DNA from: Cypionkella sp.
Lineage (GTDB): Bacteria > Pseudomonadota > Alphaproteobacteria > Rhodobacterales > Rhodobacteraceae
Assembly (NCBI GenBank): GCA_025458525.1
Contig: JALOSF010000008.1
Coordinates: 1-51,435 of the forward strand
Reading direction: 5' to 3'
DNA length: 51,435 nucleotides
Shown: positions 26,616 to 35,695 of the stretch, in pieces
How positions within the stretch are numbered: position 1 is the first letter of the stretch
How the letters are laid out: each line of letters opens with the position of its first letter
Position numbers and translations under genes: made by a program
The notes under the pieces: model-generated
The model's input: the letters and a program-made list of their open reading frames with translations, nothing else
What the model was told of the DNA's origin: nothing
Databases searched by the model: none

Positions 26616-27302
26616 TCAGGGATGCGCGGCGGCTATTGCGTTCGGCTTGGCCATCCACTTGAGCCCGCGTGGCGCCGCCCTTCGGTAACCGCCCGGCGGC
26701 ATGCGGTGCTTCGGCAGCGGGGCGATGGCGTTGGGCCTTGTGCCGTGGGTCCGCCAGGGTGGGAAAGACGGCAGCGGTTTTCCACCATGGCCGATTTTCG
26801 CCAGCCCGATCTTGCCGCGTTTGACCGGCACCTGGCAGGGCCTGTCGCCATCATCTGCGACAGGCGCCGGGACGGCGATGGGCGGCGGGACCGCATCGAT
26901 CATTGCGAAGGCCGTTTCCCCGGTTTCGGTGGTGCCGTCAGCATCGACCTCGGTGAACGAGGCGCTGCGCGCCGGCCCAACCCTCTGTGCCCAACGGCGC
27001 TGAACCCTAGGACGGGCTTCATGCCCGGGGATGTGATCTATCGGCGCAGGCCGGTGATCCGCGACGCCAGACAGCATGGCCCCTGCGTGGCAGACAACGG
27101 TCTGCACATCACGCCGGGCACCGCCACACCGCAAGTGACCGCCCGAACCGATCGTCCGCACCATGCCCGCCATATCGCCATCCTGCCCGTCGCGCTCGGC
27201 ACGCAGGATGGATCGAACTGCTGCTGCCGCAAGCTCTGTGGCATCCTCTGGCGAGATCTGCTCAGAGACGGGCAGGCGTGGCGCAATCTCTCTGGCGGTC
27301 AT
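26616..27302 (-). pseudogene. Decayed DUF442/TIGR01244-type gene (intact start only)
   Basis: The first 40 or so codons (27180-27302) read like the DUF442 domain that accompanies persulfide dioxygenases (EIAPRLPVSEQISPEDATELAAA, then SILRAERDG). After that family likeness stops although the frame stays open to residue 228 with Pro/Arg-rich, featureless sequence. Fragments in another frame (about 27038-27100, GPCCLASRITGLRR) faintly echo the GPVLAYCRSGTRS phosphatase loop, as expected after a frameshift. It sits exactly where this domain is usually encoded in SqrR/BigR clusters, between the dioxygenase and SulP genes. Either a frameshifted remnant or a sequencing indel; a new 228-residue protein is less likely. 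Confidence 0.55.
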
Positions 27303-27347
27303 GGCAAGGCTCTTTGGCTGGGGATGCGGGCGGGGTCGGCGCGGGGG

Positions 27348-28250
27348 TCAGAGCCCGTTGATCGGCACCTTGAGAAAGCGCTTGCCGCTTTCATCCGGTG
27401 GCGGAAGCTCTCCGCCGCGCATGTTCACCTGAAGCGAGGGGATGATCAGCTTTGGCATGGCCAGCGTGGCATCCCGTGCCTCGCGCAACTGGACGAAGGC
27501 ATCTTCGGTGATTCCGTCGCGCACATGGATGTTATGTGCGTTCTGTTCGGCGACGGTGGTTTCCCAACGGATCTCGCGCCCGTTGGGGCCATAATCGTGG
27601 CACATGAACAGGCGCGTTTCGGGCGGCATCGACAGCACGCGCTTGATTGACCGATACAGGGTGCGCGCATCGCCACCCGGAAAATCGGCACGGGCAGAGC
27701 CGCCATCAGGCATGAACAGCGTGTCGCCGACAAAGGCCGCGTCGCCGATGACATGGGTCATGCAGGCCGGGGTGTGGCCCGGCGTGTGCATGGCAAAGGC
27801 TGTCAGCCCCCCGATCTGATAGCTGTCACCATCGCGGAACAGGCGGTCGAACTGGCTGCCGTCGCGCTGGAACTCGGTCCCTTCGTTGAACACCTTGCCA
27901 AAGGTATCCTGCACGATCGTGATATTCTCGCCGATGCCGATCTTGCCGCCCAGCTTGCCTTGGATATAGGGCGCCCCCGACAGATGGTCGGCGTGGACAT
28001 GGGTTTCGATCAACCATTCCAGCGTCAGGCCATTGGTGCGGATGAAATCGATCACCGCATCGGCCGAGGCATAGGTGATGCGGCCGGCGGCATAATCGAT
28101 GTCCATGACAGAATCGATCACGGCGCAGGCGGTGCTTGCGGGGTCGCGCACCACATAGGTCACGGTATTGGTCGGCGCGTCAAAGAACGCCGTCACCTCT
28201 GGCGTGACCGACAGGTCCACGGGGTGGGGAATCGGGGCGAAGGTGGTCAT
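27348..28250 (-). CDS. Persulfide dioxygenase (ETHE1/Blh-type metallo-beta-lactamase fold)
   Basis: 300-residue MBL-fold protein oxidising glutathione persulfide to sulfite. Ligands: HVHADH (His84, His86, Asp88, His89), His159 in HTPGHTPA, Asp176 in GDTLF and His218 in CHDYGP; iron is bound by the ETHE1 triad. The long 'insert' FGKVFNEGTEFQRDGSQFDRLF matches the Blh/type II bacterial group. Start 28250 has GGAGG eight bases upstream; ATG 28256 is too close to that site. Downstream of the two YeeE-type genes and divergent from the SqrR sensor, hence part of a sulfide/persulfide defence operon. Confidence 0.9.
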   Translation of the reverse strand: MTTFAPIPHPVDLSVTPEVTAFFDAPTNTVTYVVRDPASTACAVIDSVMDIDYAAGRITYASADAVIDFIRTNGLTLEWLIETHVHADHLSGAPYIQGKLGGKIGIGENITIVQDTFGKVFNEGTEFQRDGSQFDRLFRDGDSYQIGGLTAFAMHTPGHTPACMTHVIGDAAFVGDTLFMPDGGSARADFPGGDARTLYRSIKRVLSMPPETRLFMCHDYGPNGREIRWETTVAEQNAHNIHVRDGITEDAFVQLREARDATLAMPKLIIPSLQVNMRGGELPPPDESGKRFLKVPINGL

Positions 28251-28269
28251 GGTCATATCCTCCGGATGG

Positions 28270-28704
28270 TCAGGCGGTTTGACGACGGGGCAGGGCTTGC
28301 ACCCAGCGCGCCAGCACGATGCCGGCGCCCATCGAGATCAGGAACAGTGCCGTGGGCCAGGGCGCAAAGCCGAGCGCGGGAATCGCACCGCCGGGGCAAA
28401 AACCGGCGATGCCCCAGCCAATACCAAACAGCGCCGATCCGCCGATCAGTCTGGCATCGATGGTCCGGGCGGTCGGCAGGTGGAATTTCGTATCCAGAAC
28501 CGGCGCTGTACGACGGCCGAAGATCACGCGATACCCGATGGCGGTGGTCAGCAGGGCGCCGCCCATCACAAAGGCAAGGCTTGGGTCCCAATTCCCAAGC
28601 GGATCGAAGAAATTCAACACCTTCGCAGGGTTTGCCATGCCCGAAATCGCGATGCCGAGGCCAAAGATCAGACCGGCAAGAAGGGCAGAGAGGGTCCGGT
28701 TCAT
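28270..28704 (-). CDS. YeeE/YedE-type (DUF6691) membrane protein, half 2
   Basis: 144 residues with four to five hydrophobic segments and the motif [17 protein letters not shown], whose Cys is placed like those of TsuA-type thiosulfate/sulfur channels. N-terminus [28 protein letters not shown] is diagnostic. Three-base gap to the preceding half; the two are thought to pair to pass sulfur species across the inner membrane. Confidence 0.88.
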   Translation of the reverse strand: MNRTLSALLAGLIFGLGIAISGMANPAKVLNFFDPLGNWDPSLAFVMGGALLTTAIGYRVIFGRRTAPVLDTKFHLPTARTIDARLIGGSALFGIGWGIAGFCPGGAIPALGFAPWPTALFLISMGAGIVLARWVQALPRRQTA

Positions 28705-28707
28705 GAA

Positions 28708-29133
28708 TCAGCCTCCAAATCCGTGTCGCATCAGGGTGACAGTGGCAAAGGTCGTGGCCATGAAGGTCAGCGTTGCCACCAGCGAGCGGGGCGACAGCCG
28801 CGCCAGCCCGCAGACACCATGGCCCGACGTGCAGCCCGATCCGTAGGTCACGCCAACCCCGACGATCAAGCCGCCAACCGCGAGCAGCGGCCCGGTCGTC
28901 GGTGACGAAAATGCAAATTCCGCCCCCAGCAGCGTGGCGACCAAGGGCGCGGCGATCGCCCCCGCCAGAAAGGCCAAGCGCCACGGGCTGTCGGGATTGC
29001 GCGGCTCCAGCACGCCGCCCAGCATGGCAGTCATGCCTGCAATTCGCCCGTTGAACGCCATCAGGATCACGGCGCCAAGGCCGATCAGGATGCCGCCAAA
29101 GAGGGAGGCAAGGGGGGTGAAATCGGTGATCAT
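28708..29133 (-). CDS. YeeE/YedE-type membrane protein, half 1
   Basis: 141 residues, four hydrophobic segments, with [14 protein letters not shown] and the cysteine motif [20 protein letters not shown] typical of YeeE/YedE. First gene of the minus-strand operon divergent from sqrR. In BigR/SqrR loci these proteins accompany persulfide dioxygenase and are proposed to move sulfur compounds. Confidence 0.9.
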   Translation of the reverse strand: MITDFTPLASLFGGILIGLGAVILMAFNGRIAGMTAMLGGVLEPRNPDSPWRLAFLAGAIAAPLVATLLGAEFAFSSPTTGPLLAVGGLIVGVGVTYGSGCTSGHGVCGLARLSPRSLVATLTFMATTFATVTLMRHGFGG

Positions 29134-29335
29134 CAGGTATCAGGCTCCGGCGTTAAGACGGTCAGGGTGTGGTGTTGGCCCGGTGGCGGGCAGGTTGGCG
29201 TTGACGACAGATGCGGGATCGGGGCACCACAGGTCGTGCAGCCGTGGGTCAGATGTCTTTGCGTTCTTCACTCTTGGCCTTGTCCACATCAAAGTCATGT
29301 TGATTATTACTTTCGAAATTACTAAAGTGTCAATC
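29134..29335. promoter_or_regulatory. Divergent promoter region of the persulfide cluster
   Basis: 202-base gap whose right part is strikingly AT-rich. It includes two ATTACT direct repeats 12 bases apart (29306-29311 and 29318-29323) around a TTTCGAAA palindrome (29311-29318), and ends 12 bases before sqrR. A SqrR/BigR-binding site is likely here; the exact box is inferred. Confidence 0.55.
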
Positions 29336-29653
29336 ATGAAAACTGATATCAAAGATAAAGAAATGGCCGCACTCGAAGCGAAAGCCGAGGATGTGGCGCT
29401 TCTTCTGGCAGCGATGGCCAACCCCAAGCGCTTGCTGGTCTTGTGTGCGCTGCTGGTGCAGGAACGATCCGCCGGGGAACTGGCCGAGATCGTGGAATTG
29501 ACCCCTGCGGCCTTGTCGCAGCATCTTGGCAAGATGCGGGCGTTGCGCCTGGTTTCGACCCGTCGCGACGGGCAAACCATCTATTACACTCTGGCCAGCG
29601 CCGAGGTCAGGGCTGTTCTGGAAACGTTGTATCGGGTCTATTGCGCCCCATAG
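29336..29653 (+). CDS. sqrR: SqrR/BigR-type persulfide-sensing ArsR-family repressor
   Basis: 105-residue winged-helix regulator. The ArsR helix-turn-helix reads LTPAALSQHLGKMRALRLVSTRRDGQTIYY. Two cysteines, Cys37 (RLLVLCALL) and Cys103 (YRVYCAP), have the same 66-residue spacing as the pair that forms a tetrasulfide link in Rhodobacter SqrR. ATG 29336 starts a family-like N-terminus (MAALEAKAEDVALLLAAMANPKRL); longer open frame upstream is spurious. Divergent from the YeeE/dioxygenase operon that it is expected to repress. Confidence 0.93.
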   Translation: MKTDIKDKEMAALEAKAEDVALLLAAMANPKRLLVLCALLVQERSAGELAEIVELTPAALSQHLGKMRALRLVSTRRDGQTIYYTLASAEVRAVLETLYRVYCAP

Positions 29654-29727
29654 TCCGGTCAGCCCTGTGTGATTGTGCTGCGAACCGGGGCGGTGCGTCA
29701 GGGCAGGCGCGCAACGGTCGCGGGGGT

Positions 29728-30480
29728 TTACGCCGACTGGATCAGGCGCCAAAAGAACACGGCGCTCATCCCGAACCCTACGGTGGCAATGATGCCGCGG
29801 ACAACCGGCTTGGGCAGCGCCCGTGCCAGTGGGGCGCCCGCATACCCCCCGGCTGTTGCAGACAGCATCATGACCAACGCCTGAGGCCAGGCGACCAGCC
29901 CGGCGATCGCAAACACCAAAACCGAAATCGCGGACAGCAGAAAGCTCACGCCCGATTTCAGCGCATTCATCTGGTTGAGGTCCCTCATGCCCCAGAGCGA
30001 GAACAGCGCGAGAAGCACAATTCCAAGCCCGCCGTTGAAATATCCGCCATAAAGCGCGACCAGAAACAGCGACGCCGCCCCTTGTGGCGCAAGGGCCTTT
30101 GCCCGCCGCGCCGCCCAGTTGCGAACCCTGTCACCGAACAAAAAGGCAAGTGTCGCGCCCAGAAGCAGAAAGGGAACCACGGCCGAGAACGCCTCATTCG
30201 AGGAGACCATCAACAAACCGGACCCGACAAGACCCCCGCCAATCGTGATCGCCGCGAGCCTGGCAAGACGCTTGCGATCAAAGGCGCGCAGTTCCTGCCG
30301 AAATCCCAAGGCGCCGCCCAGATAGCCGGGGAAAACTGCGACCGTGCTGGTTGCATTGGCCATGACGGGCGGCATGCCGGTGAACACCAAGGCAGGGAAG
30401 GTCAGGAATGTTCCGCCCCCGGCCACTGTATTGAGGACCCCGGCGCCGAAGGCGGCGACGATCAGCACCATCATGTCCAT
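29728..30480 (-). CDS. TSUP (TauE/SafE)-family exporter
   Basis: 250-residue membrane protein with about eight segments and the TSUP motifs FGAGVLNTVAGGGTFLTFPAL near the N-terminus and YGGYFNGGLGIVLLALFSLWG in the middle. TSUP members export sulfite, sulfoacetate or organosulfonates. ATG 30480 has GAAGGG eight bases upstream; the 32 codons upstream are not family-like. Convergent on sqrR, next to the persulfide cluster, so sulfite export after persulfide oxidation is a reasonable role. Confidence 0.88.
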   Translation of the reverse strand: MDMMVLIVAAFGAGVLNTVAGGGTFLTFPALVFTGMPPVMANATSTVAVFPGYLGGALGFRQELRAFDRKRLARLAAITIGGGLVGSGLLMVSSNEAFSAVVPFLLLGATLAFLFGDRVRNWAARRAKALAPQGAASLFLVALYGGYFNGGLGIVLLALFSLWGMRDLNQMNALKSGVSFLLSAISVLVFAIAGLVAWPQALVMMLSATAGGYAGAPLARALPKPVVRGIIATVGFGMSAVFFWRLIQSA

Positions 30481-30978
30481 TTGGAAAGCCCTTCCCGATC
30501 TTGTCTGGCTGCACCGCCGCGCGCCAAAGCTCGCGCAGGCATAGGCCATTGCGCCGACAAAGAGAACCGTTCCCACCGCCCGTGGATGACGAGCAGGGCC
30601 AGGGCGGACCAGGCCACGCGGGGCGTCGGATGCGCCAATGTGTCAGAATGCCTGTTTTGTAGGCGCTTTTGCGCCGATGCTCTGCCGTCGCCCGGAAAGC
30701 CGAGATTGAAAGGCCCGCCGCAAAGGCGCATATGTGGGTCATGACGATGTTCAGCTTTCATATGAGGGCTCTGCGCGCCGCAGGGATCCTACTGAACCGC
30801 CGGTAGCCCGGGGCGAATTGGACAGCCATGTCCAACGGCGCGCCCCGGGCATTTTCCGCACCAGTCTCTTGCAGCATTTTCGCCAGTGAAGGCGCTGTGC
30901 AGCCTTCAACGGCCGTGGTCTGACCCGGCTCGGCGAAGGCGCAGAGACATGTTTCACGGTTCAGATTTGGAGGAACAC
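30481..30978. other. 498-bp gap with no gene but strong hairpins
   Basis: Divergent gap between the TSUP and DUF1127 genes. No coding frame is convincing. It contains a GGCGC-TTTT-GCGCC hairpin (30662-30675) and the nested palindrome at 30806-30850. A small RNA gene ending at 30850 is possible. Confidence 0.5.
30806..30850 (+). terminator. Nested double-palindrome hairpin followed by ATTTT
   Basis: Outer arms GCCCGGGGCG (30806-30815) and CGCCCCGGGC (30841-30850) are exact complements; inside them TTGGACA (30818-30824) and TGTCCAA (30829-30835) form a second perfect stem. ATTTTCC follows on the plus strand only, the orientation of a terminator. No annotated gene ends here on that strand. Confidence 0.6.
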
Positions 30979-31284
30979 ATGTCTGCCGACATCGCCCAAA
31001 TGGCGCCCGCCCGGAAAGCGGAGTGCCCTGCCCAGACACAGAAACGCAACGCCCCGTCGCGATGGTGGACTCGCGCCGTTCGCCATTGGCAAAGGCGCAA
31101 GATGATCGCTGCGCTTGCCGCGCTCGATGACCATATTCTTGACGACATCGGTATTCCGCGGGGTCAGATCGAACGCGTGGTTGACGGGTTCGACGACCAA
31201 GAGCTGCGCATGCAGCCTGTGCGCGTGCAAGCCGACACGAAGGAAAAGGATCTGTCTTGTGCCGATCTTAGACGCGCGGCGTAG
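30979..31284 (+). CDS. DUF1127-domain small basic protein
   Basis: 101 residues: a basic N-terminal half rich in Arg/Lys/Trp (RWWTRAVRHWQRR), the DUF1127 core MIAALAALDDHILDDIGIPRGQIERVV at about 58-84, and an acidic tail. DUF1127 proteins of alphaproteobacteria are stress-linked, and at least one Rhodobacter member is an RNA-binding protein tied to small-RNA maturation. ATG 30979 has GGAGG six bases upstream; ATG 30949 lacks one. Two hairpins lie in the 3' region, which is where related genes carry co-transcribed small RNAs. Longer than the common 50-75-residue form. Confidence 0.85.
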   Translation: MSADIAQMAPARKAECPAQTQKRNAPSRWWTRAVRHWQRRKMIAALAALDDHILDDIGIPRGQIERVVDGFDDQELRMQPVRVQADTKEKDLSCADLRRAA

Positions 31285-31302
31285 TCCCGGCTGGTCGGAC
31301 CC

Positions 31303-31337
31303 CATGTGGCCCGCGTTTGGGAACACGCGGCCACATG
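31303..31337 (+). terminator. Long stem-loop downstream of DUF1127 gene
   Basis: CATGTGGCCCGCGT (31303-31316) pairs with ACGCGGCCACATG (31325-31337) with one bulged C and loop TTGGGAAC. No U-run follows, so it may be a processed 3' RNA rather than a simple terminator. Confidence 0.6.
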
Positions 31338-31387
31338 ACCGGTTTGCGATGGCCAATCTGTTCATTCGCCACAAGGTCGTAACGCAG

Positions 31388-31411
31388 AGCCGCCCCCAGC
31401 CCGGGGCGGCT
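31388..31411 (+). terminator. GC-rich hairpin, second after DUF1127 gene
   Basis: AGCCGCCCC (31388-31396) and GGGGCGGCT (31403-31411) form a perfect 9-bp stem with a 6-base loop, followed by TGAACG. Likely end of the DUF1127 transcript. Confidence 0.6.
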
Positions 31412-31507
31412 TGAACGCGCATCACGCGCACTGCTGCCCCGGGCTGCGCCATTTCATCCAGACACCTGAGTATTGAGGGCGGCCCTTGTGCCGTTCGAGG
31501 GGGAACC

Positions 31508-31972
31508 ATGATCACTTCCGACCATCTCACAGGACGTGAAGACCCGATCCCGTTTCAGAAAGAGGGCTATGCAACCTTGTGCGATGCCGCCGTCCATTGT
31601 GTTCTGACCAAATCGGACCGCCGTGCCTTGGCAGAGCACATCATCCGCGCAGACAAGATTGGCACCGGCGCCTTTGCCATGCTGACACGGCTGCTGAGCC
31701 AGAAACTCCTTTACGCAACCGTCCGCGACGATGACAAGATCGGCGCGGCAACGGCGGCGGGTGGGTCGCGCGTTGTCTATGCCATCGATGATCTGGAGCC
31801 GCAAACCGGCCAGCTTTTCCATCACGACGATTACGCCGCCGATCAGACTGGCATTCATGTCGGCACCCTGCTTGGTGCGACGCTGATCGGGATGAAAGCA
31901 GGCAGCCGCGCGCCCTTCCTTCAGGCGGATGGTTCGTTTCGCAGCGTGCGCCTGCTGAGCGTGGATCACTGA
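31508..31972 (+). CDS. Diverged Rnk/GreA-GreB-C-terminal-like protein
   Basis: 154 residues. The second half keeps the Rnk pattern: TRLLSQKLLYATVRDDDKIGAATAAGGSRVVYAIDDLEPQTGQL, then HVGTLLGATLIGMKAGSRAPFLQADGSFRSVRLLSV. The first half is weakly conserved. Rnk-type proteins share the FKBP-like domain of GreA/GreB and act near RNA polymerase without the coiled coil. ATG 31508 has GGGGG upstream. Followed 140 bases later by a canonical rnk, making a tandem pair of unequal divergence. Specific role unknown. Confidence 0.65.
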   Translation: MITSDHLTGREDPIPFQKEGYATLCDAAVHCVLTKSDRRALAEHIIRADKIGTGAFAMLTRLLSQKLLYATVRDDDKIGAATAAGGSRVVYAIDDLEPQTGQLFHHDDYAADQTGIHVGTLLGATLIGMKAGSRAPFLQADGSFRSVRLLSVDH

Positions 31973-32044
31973 TCGCCGCAGATGCAAGGCGGGGGCCACA
32001 GGCGACCCCCCATAGGCGACCCCGGCAAACTGACACATCTTTCG

Positions 32045-32083
32045 CACGCCACCACATCCCCGGAAACCGGATGCGGTGGCGTG
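32045..32083 (+). terminator. Long hairpin between the two Rnk-like genes
   Basis: CACGCCACCACATCC (32045-32059) and GGATGCGGTGGCGTG (32069-32083) pair over 15 bases with one mismatch around a 9-base loop. It ends 29 bases before the rnk start, so it could end the first gene or structure the rnk leader. Confidence 0.6.
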
Positions 32084-32112
32084 CCTTGGACATATCACAA
32101 GGACTTAAAGAC

Positions 32113-32532
32113 ATGACAACTCCTCTCTCCGCATCCGGGCAGCGACTGCCGAAAATCCATCTGGACAAGACGTTGGTCAGCCGGCTCGAGGCTCTTGCAT
32201 CGGCCACGATGCGTCGCTCTCCCGAGGTCGGAGAGCGGTTGCTGAACGAAATCGCGCGCGCGAAACTGGTCCCGCCAGAAAAGTTGCGCGACGATATCGT
32301 GACCATCGGAAGCGAAGTCACTTATCGCAACCTGAGCAACGATCGCACACGCACTGTGGTGGTGTCCTATCCCGAGGACGCAGACATCGACCAGCAGCGC
32401 ATTTCGGTCTTGACGCCGATCGGTGTGGCGCTGCTGGGGTTGAGTGCGGGTGCCACGATTTCATGGAACACGCGCGACGACGAGACGCGCGTGCTCGAGG
32501 TGCTGGAGGTAAAGCCGCCCGCGCCGATCTGA
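32113..32532 (+). CDS. rnk: Rnk-type nucleoside diphosphate kinase regulator
   Basis: 139 residues, the normal Rnk length. N-terminal helix pair (LDKTLVSRLEALASATM, RSPEVGERLLNEIARAKLV) then the FKBP-like domain: VTIGSEVTYRNLSNDRTRTVVVSYPEDADIDQQRISVLTPIGVALLGLSAGATISW. Rnk binds RNA polymerase and affects nucleotide metabolism and stress responses in E. coli. ATG 32113 has AAGGA upstream. Closed by a 14-bp hairpin at 32618-32651. Confidence 0.9.
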   Translation: MTTPLSASGQRLPKIHLDKTLVSRLEALASATMRRSPEVGERLLNEIARAKLVPPEKLRDDIVTIGSEVTYRNLSNDRTRTVVVSYPEDADIDQQRISVLTPIGVALLGLSAGATISWNTRDDETRVLEVLEVKPPAPI

Positions 32533-32617
32533 CCCATGCGTGACCGTGCCGGACAATCGGTGCCAGCCGGGTTCGCGTGCCCAGTGGGCTGTTCCGACCG
32601 GCCCACATCAGGCGCGC

Positions 32618-32651
32618 AAGCAAGGCGGCGGTCGGTGCCGCCGTCTTGCTT
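32618..32651 (+). terminator. Terminator-like hairpin after rnk
   Basis: AAGCAAGGCGGCGG (32618-32631) pairs with CCGCCGTCTTGCTT (32638-32651), one G-U pair, loop TCGGTG. Sits between rnk and gdhA. Confidence 0.7.
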
Positions 32652-32713
32652 CATTGCATCACCTTAGATTGTCACCATCACAAGGGTTAGCCTTCAAGTT
32701 GCTTAAAAAATAA

Positions 32714-34117
<1,404 letters not shown>

Positions 34118-34120
34118 CGC

Positions 34121-34882
34121 ATGTCAGATCGCGAAGCAGGTTTTGCCGGACACTCCGTGCTGCGGCGCAGACTGATCCGGCTTCGCCCGTTTGGCCCGGT
34201 GATCGGACCCACCCGTCTGGGCATTATCCTTTCCGGGGCGGCGGGGTCGGGTCTTGTCTTGCTGATCCTGGCCGCGGGTCTGTCGGGTCTTGACGCGGAT
34301 CTGTCCTCGGGGGCGATCCTGATTGCACCCATGGGTGCTACGGCGGTGATCCTGTTTGCCCTGCCCAACAGCCCCCTTGCGCAGCCATGGTCGGCGGTGG
34401 TCGGCAATACGGTTTGTGCCCTTGTGGCGGTGGTTGTGCACCACGCGCTCCAGCACCCGGCCTTGGTTGTCGGCGCGTCGGCCTTTCTTGCGCTTCTTGC
34501 CATGCTGCTTACGCGGTCGCTTCATCCACCGGGCGGTGCGGTTGCGCTGACCGCCTCGCTCAACCCGGCGATGATCGACAGGCTTGGGTTTGATTTTGTT
34601 CTGCTTCCGGTCTTGTGCGGCAGTCTGGCTCTTGTCTGCGCGGCGATGGTCTGGCACCGGATGACCGGCCGGGTCTATCCGTTTCGTCAGCCGCATGACG
34701 TGGTGTCAGAGCCGGAAAACGGCCAACCGGCAGAGTTGCTGCCCGGTCTTGACTCCGACGATCTGGCCCGCATCCTTGCCGAATATCGGCAATCTGCCAA
34801 TCTGGGGATCGAGGATCTGGCGCGCCTGATTGCTGCGGCAGAGCAGGTTGCAGAAGACCATTTGCGCAGCCAGAAAAGGTAG
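34121..34882 (+). CDS. HPP-family membrane protein without CBS domain
   Basis: 253 residues with four transmembrane segments and both HPP motifs: LIAPMGATAVILFALPNSPLAQPWSAVVGN (residues about 67-96) and SLHPPGGAVALTA. Many HPP proteins carry C-terminal CBS domains; this one has instead a short soluble tail ending DLARILAEYRQ then IEDLARLIAAAEQ. Plant and cyanobacterial HPP proteins transport nitrite. Three bases from gdhA, consistent with a nitrogen role. Transport of nitrite or ammonium here is inference. Confidence 0.85.
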   Translation: MSDREAGFAGHSVLRRRLIRLRPFGPVIGPTRLGIILSGAAGSGLVLLILAAGLSGLDADLSSGAILIAPMGATAVILFALPNSPLAQPWSAVVGNTVCALVAVVVHHALQHPALVVGASAFLALLAMLLTRSLHPPGGAVALTASLNPAMIDRLGFDFVLLPVLCGSLALVCAAMVWHRMTGRVYPFRQPHDVVSEPENGQPAELLPGLDSDDLARILAEYRQSANLGIEDLARLIAAAEQVAEDHLRSQKR

Positions 34883-34887
34883 GCAGA

Positions 34888-35613
34888 ATGAAAGGCGTGC
34901 GTGTTGATCGGCTTTTGTCGTCGATGGGCTATGGTTCGCGCAGCGAGATTGCGCAGATGGCCAAGGCAGGCAGGATCGCGCTGGAGGGCGCACCCCTCCT
35001 GAACGCGGCAAGCCACATCGCTGTCACCGATGATCTGCCAAGCCGGATGACCATCGATGGGGCGCCGCTTGATCCGTTGCCGGGCATGGTGATCCTCATG
35101 CACAAGCCGATCGGCTTGGTCTGTTCGCATACCGAAGCCGGGCCTCGGGTCTATGACATCTTGCCTGACCGGTGGCGCAGACGGGTTCCGCCCATTTCAA
35201 CGGTGGGCCGTCTGGACAAGCAGACATCGGGCCTTTTGTTGCTGACGGATGACGGGGCACTCCTGCACCGCATCATCAGCCCGAAGCGCGAGATCAGGAA
35301 GACCTATCGCGCCACAGTGTCGCGCGCGCTGACCGGCAGCGAAGGCGCTCTTTTCGCCTCGGGCCAGCTGCTGCTGAACGGAGAGACAAAGCCGCTTGCG
35401 CCGGCAGAGCTTGAGGTGGTGTCAGACACCGAGGCTTTGCTGACCGTGGTCGAGGGCAGGTATCATCAGGTGCGGCGTATGTTTGCAGCGGCCGGGAACC
35501 ATGTCGAAACCCTGCACCGCGAACGGGTGGGGGGCCTGGTGCTGCCCCCCGACATGGCCGCTGGCGACTGGAACCTTCTGGCGGCGCATGAAGTTGCGGC
35601 GATCTTTGACTAG
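34888..35613 (+). CDS. RsuA/RluB/RluE/RluF-family pseudouridine synthase
   Basis: 241 residues: an N-terminal S4 RNA-binding domain (VRVDRLLSSMGYGSRSEIAQMAKAGRIALEG) and the synthase domain with the catalytic Asp in GRLDKQTSGLLLLTDDG near 110, then EGRYHQVRRMFAAAGNHVETLHR. This closely matches RsuA, which modifies 16S rRNA U516, though family members are easily confused. Five bases after the HPP stop. Ribosome site AAAGG overlaps the end of that gene. Confidence 0.9.
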   Translation: MKGVRVDRLLSSMGYGSRSEIAQMAKAGRIALEGAPLLNAASHIAVTDDLPSRMTIDGAPLDPLPGMVILMHKPIGLVCSHTEAGPRVYDILPDRWRRRVPPISTVGRLDKQTSGLLLLTDDGALLHRIISPKREIRKTYRATVSRALTGSEGALFASGQLLLNGETKPLAPAELEVVSDTEALLTVVEGRYHQVRRMFAAAGNHVETLHRERVGGLVLPPDMAAGDWNLLAAHEVAAIFD

Positions 35614-35641
35614 ATCGATGCATCATCGGCCATTGCCAAAC

Positions 35642-35689
35642 GGTCGGGGCGTCGCACATGCCGACCCCATGGGCGCGGATCTGGCGCCC
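35642..35689. terminator. Two hairpins between convergent genes
   Basis: GGTCGG/CCGACC (35642-35647, 35661-35666) and GGGCGC/GCGCCC (35671-35676, 35684-35689) form consecutive stems between the pseudouridine synthase and convergent gntR gene, a plausible bidirectional transcription stop. Confidence 0.5.
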
Positions 35690-35695
35690 TGCCAG

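Noticed and set aside
31985-32032. Short repeat AGGCGACCCC twice near 32003-32025
   Set aside because: Only two copies 17 bases apart in a GC-rich gap; too little to call a repeat element.
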